Notes: a model not told the origin generated them from the sequence alone. A DNA stretch of 64,000 nucleotides from Candidatus Obscuribacterales bacterium (GCA_019745415.1 JAIETF010000005.1:62001-126000), one strand, 5' to 3'. Counted from the first letter of the stretch, positions 7,856-16,484 are shown. A program made the numbers and translations.

Positions 7856-10800
7856 TTATTCAATAATCACAGTTTCAGTAGAGCTTCGACCAAAAATCTC
7901 ATTTTTGTACATCTCTTCAATTTTTGCAGGTGGTACTCTGTAGCGTCCTAGTGTCGTCGCCAGCATCTTGCATTCGTATTTATAATGACCAGCCCGCAGC
8001 ATAGTACCGAATGCTTCCACCCGATCGTCGCGAAGGTTTTGGTGATCGACCCAATTTGTAATTGCCTGGTCTGACTTTTCAGGACTGTTGTCAATCGTAA
8101 TTAGGTCTTTGGAGTTGCTTGCTTCAGTTCCCGCAGGTAGGGGGATGGTCAAAGCTACATGGTGCCTTTCTCCCGGTGTGGAGAATCGTACTATCGTTTT
8201 TACCCTGGCTCCGGCTTTGATGTGCCAGATTCCTTGTTCGTCTCTGCGGACATCAGCTTTGTCGTCTATTGCCTCAAAGCCGCGCTCTATCCTAAAGCCA
8301 CGGTTGAGCCCGCCTTCACTTTCTTTTGGGGTATAGTCGAGAATGATACGATAGAAGAGCTTGCCTTTGCCGGTTTTTTCCAGTTTTAGATTGATGAAGT
8401 TTTGGTCTTTGAGTTTATTCATCGGCACTCTTATTGAAGCTTGCTTGTTGGTGTTGCCGGCGAAGTTATCTTCGCTAAGCAGATTGTCATTCAACCAGAC
8501 CTGTGTCTGAAAGCGAGGCTCTTGGTTTTCGTAGCTTTTGCAATACTTCAATAAGGCTTGCAAACTGCGGCTACTCTCTTGTGAATTTGCCCATTTGCCA
8601 TTCTTTTTACATTCTTGCAGGGAGTGCACCAGTTTGGCAATTATAGGACTTTGTGGTTGATCTTCCATCAATGACTCTAAGACAACAGCTTCGCTCCTCG
8701 CTTTGCTGAAGAAGAGACAATGATCGAAATCGCTGTAATTATCTTGTAGGACATCTGCACTCGTTGAATTGACTGTGATGCGACTATTGATGAGTTTTCG
8801 CAGGAGCTCTGCTTCGCTCTTACTATTCTTGTCGCCAGCAATTACGGGGAGGAGCCATGCCGCAGCTTCGGTTGAGAGTGTAGTGGCTGTATCTTTGCTT
8901 CTCCATACTTTACCTCTGGTATCTCCTACGGGTCTTCCCATCGGCATGACTTGTGCCAAAAGCGCTTTGGCAGCTTTGCTGTCGGTATCTTTGTTTGCGT
9001 GTCTAACATTGAGAGCGTAGGACAGAAGAGCCACTCTGGATTTTTCATCATATTCGCTCTTGATTTGATTCCGCAGGTTCTTTAAATAGGTGTCAGCGAT
9101 TTCGATTGTGTAACCATTTACGGCATACTTTTGTGCTACTGCCATTTTCAGAGCGCTGATTGCTTGAATTGAGGCGAATGGGCTGCCTTGAGAAGTCTTA
9201 CCATCCCATAGACGGAAGGAACCATCAGGTTCTTGTCGGCTGCAGAGTCGCTCTATATCTCTTCTGATAATTGTTTCTATCCGCCCGTCTCCTTTTTCTT
9301 TGGGCATAAGCAATGCAGAGATTTTGTCATTCATTGAAAGCAGGACCAGTAACCGTGCAGAGATCTGCTCAGTGCAGTCGTAAGGATAGTCTCGTAGATA
9401 CTCAAAAGATCCGGCAAGTTGCTGAATCGCCGAAGCACTGGTGCTCAAGGTTAATCCGCCAAGATGGTCAAGGGCGTCATCCGGTATCACTAGCGGTTCA
9501 ACTCTTGAAAGAGTTTGCAGTTCGGCTTCATTCCCTTCTGCTAGCACTCCGTTTTTAGCAATGGTTTCGTTTTTTTGAGGCAGCAGAATCGGCAAACTGC
9601 ATTCGGTGGCATCGCAATAGGTGTCAGCTGTCATAGCACATTGCAGATGCGCGTTACCTAGAGACATTGCCTTTGCTGGAAAGCGCACTTCCACTCTGTT
9701 ATTGGCAGGAACGAAGACCTCTTTACCTGGGTCGGAAATAGCTAATTTGTCAGAACGAAGAGCGATCTCTACCTTTTGTTCTTTGTCTGATAGATTTTGA
9801 AGTACCATGGATATCTCAGCTTGGTCGCCCAAATTGAGAAAGCGCGGTGGTGATGGCTTTATTGCTATTGGTATTGTGCTTGTTAGACTATCTTCGACTG
9901 CGCCAAATTTGTCTTTAGACCCCGCCACTGCCATAATTCTGTAGCGTGCTATGCTGTCTGGCAGCTTGAATCTTACTTGGGCTTTACCGTTGGCGTCGGT
10001 CTGTATATCTGGCTTGAAGAAAGCCACAGCTGAAAAATTACGACGCAGGTTGCCCGGAGAGAAAGGAAAATTCGGAGACTCTTTTGCTTGGTCTAAAGTT
10101 TTTTCGGTAGGTCTGGCGAGAGCTCCAGAGTTGCGAACAGTAAGCCAGATACCGCGCCTTAGATTTCTTGAATGTCTGCCTTCCGTATAGTTGTAGATAT
10201 TTCCGTAGAAGGCATGAAGTGGATCTTTCAATCTGTAGTCGTTCAAGGTCAGGACTGCTTCGTCGACCACTGCCAGCGCTATCTGACCACCTTGCACCGG
10301 TTTGTTCTGGTCTTTTAGCTCTATATCTATTGTCGTTTCTTTGCCTGGTAGAGTTATTGGTTGGGTCGGCTTTGCGGTCAGGTCTAGGCGGCGCAGCGAA
10401 AGTGGCAGCAGAACGTTCAAATCGCCTTCGCAAAGGGTATCTGCATTCTTAGCCAAAAATAACTTCAGGTGAAAAGATGGAAAGCAATCTTCGGTGATTG
10501 GAATTTTGATTGTTTTTGCAGGACCCTCCATTCTCAGTGGCATGGGCGTCATTTGTCCATTGCTACTGAACAGCAGCCCGTTTGAAGGGTAGACCGATGT
10601 TTGAATTGTTATTTCGGCTACCTCTCCGGGATTGTAAAAGGGTTTGTCGGCAGTTAAGGTGCAAAGCTTTTCGGGTGCATTGAAAGTAGGCTTGGTTAAG
10701 TATGGTTTGATATCAACTATCGTAGATGCTTTTATCTTAGAGGCTTTCTGAATGCTTCCTCTTGAGAGACCCGACCATACTTCAACTTTGATTTTTTCTG

Positions 10801-13795
10801 CTTGAGCGCTTGGTTTGTAGTATATCGTTTCAGCTTTTGTCTTGATGTCTAGAGACTCATGCCTTGTTTCAGTTATGATGCCGCTTTGGTTGTATTCATT
10901 TATTGCCAACTCAACCTTTGTTGGCTGGATTGTGCCTTTTCGATCGACGGCGACTAAATTCAACGGAAGCAATTCGCCGGGCGTGAGCACCTTATTTGGT
11001 GTATTTATGCCGACATAAATGTCGCTTGGATGTGTCACCAAATTTAGTTCTTTTGACCATTCTTGCCGGTTTATATCGGTGACTGTGGCTTTGCAACAAT
11101 AGCTCATTGCTATTTTAGAAGAGTTGGCTAGGGTCTTTATGAGAAGCTTGGATTCGCCCTTTTCGCTGGTTGTGCCCTTAACGGTCTTTGTGATTGCTGT
11201 TAAGTAGTAGTCACTCTCATCTGCAGCTTCTTCTCTAAATACATAATTGTGCCATCCTTCCGGTCTGAAAAAGAGCGGACGACTTTCTACCGTCCATTGC
11301 ACCGGGCTATTTGCCACCAGACCACCGGCAAGATAACTCGCCTTGCTGGTGACTATTGTGTCTTGTCCTTCTGTGATGCTTTCACCGCTCGATGAACTTA
11401 AGTGTATATCTAGATCGTTTTTGCGAAATTCTTCAACTTTCAAGAATAATTGACCAGTGTCATATCCGTATTCGCCTTTTTTCATACTAGTGGGGGTAGT
11501 CGTGAGCAAGTAGTGTCCCAAAGGCAAATCATTCGGTAGCGAAAGCTGAAATGAGAAGCCGCCATGACTGTCTACCATGGCATCGCCTTCTATGTTTTGG
11601 TTATTGCCTGTAAGCTTGTAATGTACAGCTAAACATTTTGCTGGAACCAAGCACTTACCTTGCTTTACTTCTCGAACCCACCCTTTTACAAAGCATTTCT
11701 CACCAGGTCTGTAAACACTTCTGTCTGCAGTCAGGTACCAACTTTTCCGAACCTCGCCTTTATCTAATGCGCTTAGGCATGCTTCGGTCAAGAGGCAAGA
11801 GTCCTCTCCATTTTTGCCAATCAGAGTTTGTATAAATTCAATACGCGGAGGCATCTTGATTGTTGCTATGCCATTTTTGTCTGTGGTTGCTCCAGTTGCA
11901 GTATCACCCAAGGTTAGATAGACTCCTTCGATAGGAGCAGCATCAGATAGCCGGTTGGCGTATACAGTCAGGCAGCTCGATCCACTTGGTGTGAATGAAT
12001 CCAATGCCATATCGGTAATTTGAATCCAGGTATAGTCCACAGCTTTGGAGTCGTGCGGCGAATTGAGAAGTCTTGCTTCCACCAAGAGATGACCGTATTT
12101 GGATTTAAGGCGGTTGGCCAGGTCAAGCTTGATATCTCCGCCTTCTTTACCAACAGAGTAGACATTTTGTGAAAGAACTTTTCCGTATGGCTTTATTGCT
12201 TTGCGAAGGTTGAAATCCTGCCAATCTTTTGCTTGTACCTGGCGAACCGTTACTTTCAGCTTTGCTCCGCCCTGAGCCCAGAAGCTGGGAGTTATCGGAT
12301 TGCCTGGTTGTATAGATTGGAATTCTTTGTTTGCCTTAACTAGAGGACCCAGTTTGCCGGTCTTAATCAGCCCGATGCAGTCATGCCCAAGTTTTTGTCC
12401 AAATTTATCGGTGATGGACTCGCTGAAGGCGACGCTATATTGGCTGAATGCATCGAATTGACCTGATACGATTATTTTATTGCCGCAGAGCTGAACGTTT
12501 TGTTGCGCTAGTGGAGGTGTGACTTTCACCATATCGGCATGGAATGATGACATATCAATCGGATTTGAGAACGAGAAAACTTCACCTTCTATATTTGAGG
12601 TCCCTTCAAGGTCTTTTCTGCTTCTTGCCCTTCCCTTCAGATTAGGGTTGGTAAGGCGCAGCGGACCATAGATTCTTACTTGGTAAGTCTGTTCTGGGGC
12701 GTCTTTGCTTGTCTCTTGAAGCGGCCCCTCTGCCGAAGGAAGGTTTCGGTCAAAGCGAACTGTGGCTATGCAATCTTTTGGTAAGGGTTCAACGGGCTTA
12801 AAGGCAATCCAGTTTTTGCCATTTGCCTGAATACCTAGTTTTTCATTCTTGGACAGTCGAAGGGCGTATGACTTTGAGTTCGCCACAAGAGTAATGTGCT
12901 TGATAAGGTTTTCTGGTTCTATCTCTTGATTAAAGACCGCCCCAAGAGCAGGTTGACAGCCTTGTACTAATTCTAAAGACCCTTCTTGTGGAGATTTTTC
13001 CTGTGGAGACCTTGGCTGGGTCTGGGGATAAAATTGTCTTACTCTGACTGTGGGTGTCTCAATGCTCCACTTGATTGTTTTTGCTAGTTTGCTGCCGTCT
13101 AGCGATACTACCGAATCTGGAATTGTTACTTCATAAGAAGTGGCCTGGGGAAAGCGCTCTTTCTCTGGAATAAAGACCAGGGTTGCTGGGTCTGCCCATT
13201 GCCACTGGCCTGAAGGTTGAGGGGTGAGCTTGATGTACTTTTCGGCATCTGTTGCTGCAATTTGGCCAATAGGTACCATCGGCTTTGAGAAAGTGACGGA
13301 CAGTTGTCTAATTTGTTCTACTTTATCGCGGTGGCTTATATAGATTACTTGCAGTGGTGCCGAATCCGCAGGTTTGGCTAGGGCTTCTTCAGGTGTTTGC
13401 TTTCGTATAGCAGATGATCTTGTCGACTGCTCTTGCGATTTTGTTTTAGCGAGGGCTGGATCAGTCGTTGCTTGATCTTCCTCTCTGTTGTTCGGCAGTG
13501 GCGGCAGCTTGGCAAGAATGGCTTGAACTCGTTCGGCTGATAGCATTTTCGCTGCGTGTGCTGCTCCATCTTTGGATGGGGTTGAGCGATTGACTACAAG
13601 CTGTGAGTTCTTATCTACAGTTTCTGGGTTTAAGTAAAGCTTGAAAGGCTCACGCAGTCGCTTTAGATTGTTTCCTTGATTTTCTGCGCGCTCTGAGGTG
13701 GGTGCTTGGGCCAGCAGGGGACTGCTGGTCGAGAGAAGCAGAAAAGCTAGAAAAAGGCTTGTCAGTCTGGCAGTTTGATTTCGGCTTTTATTCAT
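7856..13795 (-). CDS. bacterial alpha-2-macroglobulin family protein
   Basis: 1979-aa secreted or lipid-side protease trap of the bacterial alpha-2-macroglobulin family (YfhM/ECAM-like). A clear signal peptide (SLFLAFLLLSTSSPLLAQA) is followed by macroglobulin-like beta domains, the bait and A2M segments (AVVDEAVLTLND; FKPDIQTDANGKAQVRFKLPDSI), and a thioester domain of alpha/alpha helices. The thioester motif is intact: PYDCTEQ with C1474, so the protein can form the Cys-Gln thioester that covalently traps attacking proteases. There is no lipobox cysteine after the signal peptide, unlike E. coli ECAM, and no pbpC partner gene nearby. ATG start at 13795 has no Shine-Dalgarno; the 48 nt before it are a 12-bp tandem repeat. 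Antisense ORFs inside are shadows. Confidence 0.95.
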   Translation of the reverse strand: MNKSRNQTARLTSLFLAFLLLSTSSPLLAQAPTSERAENQGNNLKRLREPFKLYLNPETVDKNSQLVVNRSTPSKDGAAHAAKMLSAERVQAILAKLPPLPNNREEDQATTDPALAKTKSQEQSTRSSAIRKQTPEEALAKPADSAPLQVIYISHRDKVEQIRQLSVTFSKPMVPIGQIAATDAEKYIKLTPQPSGQWQWADPATLVFIPEKERFPQATSYEVTIPDSVVSLDGSKLAKTIKWSIETPTVRVRQFYPQTQPRSPQEKSPQEGSLELVQGCQPALGAVFNQEIEPENLIKHITLVANSKSYALRLSKNEKLGIQANGKNWIAFKPVEPLPKDCIATVRFDRNLPSAEGPLQETSKDAPEQTYQVRIYGPLRLTNPNLKGRARSRKDLEGTSNIEGEVFSFSNPIDMSSFHADMVKVTPPLAQQNVQLCGNKIIVSGQFDAFSQYSVAFSESITDKFGQKLGHDCIGLIKTGKLGPLVKANKEFQSIQPGNPITPSFWAQGGAKLKVTVRQVQAKDWQDFNLRKAIKPYGKVLSQNVYSVGKEGGDIKLDLANRLKSKYGHLLVEARLLNSPHDSKAVDYTWIQITDMALDSFTPSGSSCLTVYANRLSDAAPIEGVYLTLGDTATGATTDKNGIATIKMPPRIEFIQTLIGKNGEDSCLLTEACLSALDKGEVRKSWYLTADRSVYRPGEKCFVKGWVREVKQGKCLVPAKCLAVHYKLTGNNQNIEGDAMVDSHGGFSFQLSLPNDLPLGHYLLTTTPTSMKKGEYGYDTGQLFLKVEEFRKNDLDIHLSSSSGESITEGQDTIVTSKASYLAGGLVANSPVQWTVESRPLFFRPEGWHNYVFREEAADESDYYLTAITKTVKGTTSEKGESKLLIKTLANSSKIAMSYCCKATVTDINRQEWSKELNLVTHPSDIYVGINTPNKVLTPGELLPLNLVAVDRKGTIQPTKVELAINEYNQSGIITETRHESLDIKTKAETIYYKPSAQAEKIKVEVWSGLSRGSIQKASKIKASTIVDIKPYLTKPTFNAPEKLCTLTADKPFYNPGEVAEITIQTSVYPSNGLLFSSNGQMTPMPLRMEGPAKTIKIPITEDCFPSFHLKLFLAKNADTLCEGDLNVLLPLSLRRLDLTAKPTQPITLPGKETTIDIELKDQNKPVQGGQIALAVVDEAVLTLNDYRLKDPLHAFYGNIYNYTEGRHSRNLRRGIWLTVRNSGALARPTEKTLDQAKESPNFPFSPGNLRRNFSAVAFFKPDIQTDANGKAQVRFKLPDSIARYRIMAVAGSKDKFGAVEDSLTSTIPIAIKPSPPRFLNLGDQAEISMVLQNLSDKEQKVEIALRSDKLAISDPGKEVFVPANNRVEVRFPAKAMSLGNAHLQCAMTADTYCDATECSLPILLPQKNETIAKNGVLAEGNEAELQTLSRVEPLVIPDDALDHLGGLTLSTSASAIQQLAGSFEYLRDYPYDCTEQISARLLVLLSMNDKISALLMPKEKGDGRIETIIRRDIERLCSRQEPDGSFRLWDGKTSQGSPFASIQAISALKMAVAQKYAVNGYTIEIADTYLKNLRNQIKSEYDEKSRVALLSYALNVRHANKDTDSKAAKALLAQVMPMGRPVGDTRGKVWRSKDTATTLSTEAAAWLLPVIAGDKNSKSEAELLRKLINSRITVNSTSADVLQDNYSDFDHCLFFSKARSEAVVLESLMEDQPQSPIIAKLVHSLQECKKNGKWANSQESSRSLQALLKYCKSYENQEPRFQTQVWLNDNLLSEDNFAGNTNKQASIRVPMNKLKDQNFINLKLEKTGKGKLFYRIILDYTPKESEGGLNRGFRIERGFEAIDDKADVRRDEQGIWHIKAGARVKTIVRFSTPGERHHVALTIPLPAGTEASNSKDLITIDNSPEKSDQAITNWVDHQNLRDDRVEAFGTMLRAGHYKYECKMLATTLGRYRVPPAKIEEMYKNEIFGRSSTETVIIE

Positions 13796-13843
13796 TGAAT
13801 GCTACGGTGAATGTAACGGGGAATGTATCGGAGAGTGCAACGG
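13796..13843 (-). repeat. four tandem 12-bp repeats abutting the macroglobulin start codon
   Basis: On the plus strand the four units read TGAATGCTACGG, TGAATGTAACGG, GGAATGTATCGG and AGAGTGCAACGG, directly next to the start codon complement at 13793-13795. On the gene's strand this is the whole proximal leader and it holds no Shine-Dalgarno. It may set translation efficiency or bind a regulator; the units differ at three or four positions, so it is not a recent slippage product. Confidence 0.75.
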
Positions 13844-14271
13844 GATCTCGACAGCTGTCCTACTTTTCGGTGTTTCAGAGTTGGATGAAGATGGTATCGG
13901 TCACCACAACTTTGTGTCAAGTTGGAGTGAATGTGCTCGGTTTGATGTGCTGGCTTGTCTCTCGAAGGTTAGTTTAAGCCGGCGGCAAATAACAATTTTG
14001 GTAAATGCTGGTATTTAGTGGAAGGACGTGCTAGAGTGTTCTTGAAATTGTCAGGCTGTCTTGCTCTACCTTTGAGTTCTATTGCCGAAGGTTTAGGTGC
14101 AAAGCCACTTTCCGGATATCGATTTTGTCTTCAGTACTTGTGTGCAGTCTTCATATTGCCACTCGTGATTATAAGATAGTGCCGCATCGTTGCATTGTAT
14201 ATTCATCTCTATGACTCTTTCTTCGCCCGCGTTGCGGTCGAAAACATACTTCAATTAAGGTCTACTTTTAA
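13844..14271. other. divergent intergenic region between macroglobulin and RRM genes
   Basis: 428 nt without a convincing gene. The plus-strand ORF 13702-13977 starts inside the macroglobulin gene and is rejected. The region must hold the promoters of both divergent genes and a leader for the RRM gene; bacterial RRM genes often have long cold-responsive leaders. I see no strong sigma-70 pair or hairpin I would defend. Confidence 0.5.
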
Positions 14272-14559
14272 ATGCAAAACAATAAACTATTCGTCAGAAA
14301 CCTAGCATTCAGCACTACCGATGGTGAGCTTGGTGGAATCTTCGCCGGGCATGGCGAAGTACTTTCGGCAAGAATGGCTACTGACCGCGAAACCGGCAGA
14401 TCTCGTGGGTTTGGCTTTGTTGAGATGAGCTCACAGGAAGCCGCGCAGAATGCTATCCGCACTTTGGATCAAAGTACGCATAACGGACGCACGCTCTATG
14501 TGGCGATATCAGAGCCGCGTGATCGCAAACCTGCCACTGTTTATGGTAATGGCTGGTAA
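14272..14559 (+). CDS. small RRM RNA-binding protein (cyanobacterial Rbp type)
   Basis: 95-aa single RNA-recognition-motif protein. RNP2 is LFVRNL (residues 6-11) and RNP1 is RGFGFVEM (about 44-51), both with the aromatic residues that stack on RNA bases. The short tail after the RRM (RDRKPATVYGNGW) is like the glycine-rich tails of cyanobacterial Rbp proteins but much shorter. Such proteins bind single-stranded RNA in the cytosol and are often cold-induced or involved in mRNA localisation. ATG start; the leader is AT-rich without a good Shine-Dalgarno. It ends in three successive hairpins, the last a strong bidirectional terminator. A second RRM gene lies 0.7 kb downstream on the other strand. 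Confidence 0.95.
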   Translation: MQNNKLFVRNLAFSTTDGELGGIFAGHGEVLSARMATDRETGRSRGFGFVEMSSQEAAQNAIRTLDQSTHNGRTLYVAISEPRDRKPATVYGNGW

Positions 14560-14591
14560 GCAGTAACTGCTTACTGAGCAGTTATTGCTCA
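14556..14591 (+). other. two consecutive hairpins after the RRM stop codon
   Basis: GTAAGCAG-TAA-CTGCTTAC (14556-14574, including the stop codon) is followed without a gap by TGAGCA-GTTAT-TGCTCA (14575-14591). Both are perfect inverted repeats. Neither has a T-tract, so they are more likely 3'-UTR stability or protein-binding elements than terminators. Confidence 0.7.
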
Positions 14592-14600
14592 ATAGCTTAG

Positions 14601-14638
14601 AAAAGCAGAGTGGTTCTATTTAGAACTACTCTGCTTTT
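14601..14638. terminator. bidirectional intrinsic terminator
   Basis: AAAAGCAGAGT-G-GTTCT-ATTT-AGAAC-T-ACTCTGCTTTT forms a 17-bp stem with one wobble pair and a four-base loop, flanked by A-tract and T-tract. It can end the RRM transcript on the plus strand and the convergent 156-aa gene on the minus strand, whose stop codon overlaps its right edge. Confidence 0.88.
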
Positions 14639-15107
14639 AGCTCTCTTCGTCTTCACTTTCGGTCGCAGCAACTGGGAACTTTATTGGAATGGTTACCAGT
14701 GAGATTGATTCTTCCCCTAGTGAGTATTCTACTTCTAGATAGGTGTCGTGAGCGTTTTCAAAGTCCATGCACATGCAGGTCGATTGAACCACGGCGGTAC
14801 CGTGTGTTTGGCCGACGCGCATCTCACAAGGTGTTAGGTGTTTGATTTCATAGCCATATTCAGGAAATCGAGTGATGCAGATAATATCTGAAGATAGTCG
14901 TTCAGTCGCGTCGAAACGTTCCACATGCAGGGAAAGACGTACATTCTCAAGTGAATGAGCCAAATGGCTTTGTCTGCCAATCAGTGGCGTGGGTGTAGCT
15001 GTCAGATGTTTAACGGCGATACCGTTCTGGTGAATACTTAATGGACCATATTTGGTTGGTGTATCCGGCGGCATCGGTACTATTTGTCTGCTAGGTTTCG
15101 ATTTCAT
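14637..15107 (-). CDS. hypothetical protein, 156 aa
   Basis: Family not recognised. The protein looks like a single beta-rich domain: alternating strands such as NVRLSLHVERFD, GYEIKHLTPCEMRVGQ and YLEVEYSLGEESISLVTIPIKF, with three cysteines clustered at QSTCMCMDF. The general pattern (charged strands and the phrase ISLVTIPIKF near the end) is reminiscent of PilZ-like barrels, but the RxxxR and D/NxSxxG motifs that would prove it are missing. ATG start at 15107. The gene lies downstream of the second RRM gene in the same direction, with 157 nt of repeat-rich spacer between. Its stop lies in the terminator hairpin. Confidence 0.6.
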   Translation of the reverse strand: MKSKPSRQIVPMPPDTPTKYGPLSIHQNGIAVKHLTATPTPLIGRQSHLAHSLENVRLSLHVERFDATERLSSDIICITRFPEYGYEIKHLTPCEMRVGQTHGTAVVQSTCMCMDFENAHDTYLEVEYSLGEESISLVTIPIKFPVAATESEDEES

Positions 15108-15130
15108 TATTCCTGTTTACCCTTCTATAC

Positions 15131-15160
15131 CTTTGTACTTCTATTCTTTGTACTTCTATT
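15131..15160. repeat. 15-bp tandem duplication CTTTGTACTTCTATT
   Basis: Two perfect copies at 15131-15145 and 15146-15160, followed by a degenerate CTTTGAACTG. It lies in the leader of the 156-aa hypothetical gene (minus strand), a site where slippage could change promoter or leader spacing. Confidence 0.8.
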
Positions 15161-15216
15161 CTTTGAACTGCTTGAACTTAATTGGTGAATTGGCAAAAGC
15201 TGTTCAATCTTCTTTG

Positions 15217-15235
15217 TCTCTCTCTCTCTCTCTCT
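15217..15235. repeat. (TC)n dinucleotide tract
   Basis: Nineteen bases of uninterrupted TC (GA on the minus strand) between the second RRM gene and the 156-aa gene. In the minus-strand transcript it gives a purine-rich GAGA leader that could act as an extended ribosome-binding or RNA-protein site. Tracts of this length are prone to slippage. Confidence 0.85.
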
Positions 15236-15264
15236 ACTTACGTGTTGACGTTCCTGAAGAAGAA

Positions 15265-15552
15265 TCATCTTCTTTGATACCACTTCTTTTCTTCCTTCTT
15301 TGGTTCTACTAAGCTCATGGAGAGTTTCCTGCCGTTGATGCTCTCGCCGCTTAGAGCCGATATGGCTTCCTGCGCTTCCAAAATACTGTTCATTTCCACG
15401 AAGGCAAAGCCCCTGCCTTTATCGGTTCTTGGGTCTTTGGGAATCGATAAAGACTTCAGTTTTCCTGCGGTTTTCGAGAACATCTCGCAGATTTGTTCTT
15501 CTTTGGCATCAGTTGATAGATTGCCTATTAATATTTGTGCTTCTTTACTCAT
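15265..15552 (-). CDS. small RRM RNA-binding protein, second copy
   Basis: 95-aa RRM protein. RNP2 is ILIGNL (residues 7-12), RNP1 is KGRGFAFVEM (about 45-54), and a basic tail (KKEEKKWYQRR) follows the domain in place of the glycine-rich tail. It differs substantially from the RRM protein at 14272, so this is an old paralogue, not a recent duplication. The ATG start overlaps the stop of the upstream 111-aa gene (ATGA), so translation is coupled. It probably binds single-stranded RNA; the basic tail may increase affinity. No separate promoter is needed. Confidence 0.93.
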   Translation of the reverse strand: MSKEAQILIGNLSTDAKEEQICEMFSKTAGKLKSLSIPKDPRTDKGRGFAFVEMNSILEAQEAISALSGESINGRKLSMSLVEPKKEEKKWYQRR

Positions 15553-15884
15553 CTAACAGCCTCTAGAAATCGAAGATCGTACATCCAGTCTTCACCGGTT
15601 TGGTCACTGAGAACACTAATCATGCCGGTCGACATGAAGGCCATTTTCAAGATTTCCCAGTGATCATCACTAATCTGACCGTACTGGCAGCTCAGTCCGC
15701 CTGATTCCCAAAGTATAGTCACCGACCTGCGGTCTTTTGTTTCCGACAGTACATCATAACTGCCTAGGCGAGTCACTCGTCCGTAATGCCACAGAAAGTC
15801 TCGGCCGACTCGCTCAGCTTGAGCCGTTTCCAGCGCATCAGAATCAGCACGCTGGATGCGGTCGGGGGATTTTTCATTGGACAT
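15549..15884 (-). CDS. hypothetical protein coupled to RRM protein, 111 aa
   Basis: Not recognised. A polar N-terminus of about 25 residues is followed by a compact alpha/beta domain with strands VTRLGSYDVLSE, RRSVTILWESG and a C-terminal helix; there is no signal peptide or membrane segment. The ATG at 15884 has a strong AGGAG Shine-Dalgarno (AAGGAGAAAACT before ATG). Its stop overlaps the start of the RRM gene by 4 nt, so the two proteins are made together and may work together, for example in RNA handling; that is inference from coupling only. Confidence 0.75.
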   Translation of the reverse strand: MSNEKSPDRIQRADSDALETAQAERVGRDFLWHYGRVTRLGSYDVLSETKDRRSVTILWESGGLSCQYGQISDDHWEILKMAFMSTGMISVLSDQTGEDWMYDLRFLEAVR

Positions 15885-16474
15885 AGTTTTCTCCTTATGA
15901 GTAATTGGCGGCGCATCGAAGAAAGTATTGTCTGCTACATCCGGCCTTGGCTGGAGACAATACAGAGCGCATGCGCTTTCAGTGAGTAAATTTTGTGTGA
16001 GTAGAAAAGATCGGGCGCGATCGAATGCAGCTGTCGATTAACTTGGCAGCTGACTATGAGAACTTGAACTCTGGTGCCAATGGCAGCAGCAATATTTGAC
16101 TGAACCGCTATCTCGATAACCTCACGTCGTGGTTCTTACCAGACCGAGTGCAAATAGCGGCTTACTAAGTTGTTACGCTTAACAGAAGGGCGCACATCAC
16201 AATCTTTCTATTAGCATCATAGCACTGTCGGGGACTCTTTGGTTGGCTAATATGGGCGCCCTTCTAGGCAAGGTTGGTCCCTGCACGATATGCGGCTTGA
16301 TTAATATTCGAAGCGGCGGATAAGGCTAGTCGGCGATATGTTCTGAATTGATTGATTTTTGACTTGTTAGTGATTGCGCGTGTCATGTCAGCTTCGTGTC
16401 AACTTGCCTTGCTAGATTACTAGCACAAAGTTCAAACGCGGTGCTTACCGCCTTTTCTATTAGGAGAATTTACT
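15885..16474. other. long intergenic region upstream of the first 96-aa gene
   Basis: 590 nt without a supportable protein gene. It contains a nested inverted repeat (annotated separately at 16184-16265), a small palindromic GATCG-GGCG-CGATC near 16010, and the leader of the 96-aa gene. The track ORF 15786-15989 is antisense and lacks features of a gene. No tRNA-like cloverleaf was found. Confidence 0.55.
16184..16265 (+). ncRNA. candidate structured RNA (nested inverted repeats)
   Basis: A perfect 10-bp inverted repeat AGAAGGGCGC / GCGCCCTTCT (16184-16193 with 16256-16265) encloses a second 5-bp pair TTAGC / GCTAA (16211-16215 with 16246-16250) around a 30-nt loop. The nesting and the lack of coding potential suggest a folded RNA or a leader element of the downstream 96-aa gene, about 210 nt away. 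The strand is assumed from that gene. Sequence covariation would be needed to call it real. Confidence 0.35.
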
Positions 16475-16484
16475 ATGCTGGAAA
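16452..16484 (+). promoter_or_regulatory. conserved leader/RBS block of first 96-aa gene
   Basis: The 33-mer starting CTTTTCTATTAGGAGAATTT and running through the ATG is identical in front of both paralogous genes (second copy 17270-17302). It contains AGGAG with 7 nt spacing to ATG. Sequence further upstream differs between the two copies, so this block alone has been kept, which points to selection on translation initiation. Confidence 0.85.

Noticed and set aside
15052-15312. 86-aa plus ORF across the TC tract
   Set aside because: Translates the repeat as SLSLSLSLYL and overlaps two minus genes.
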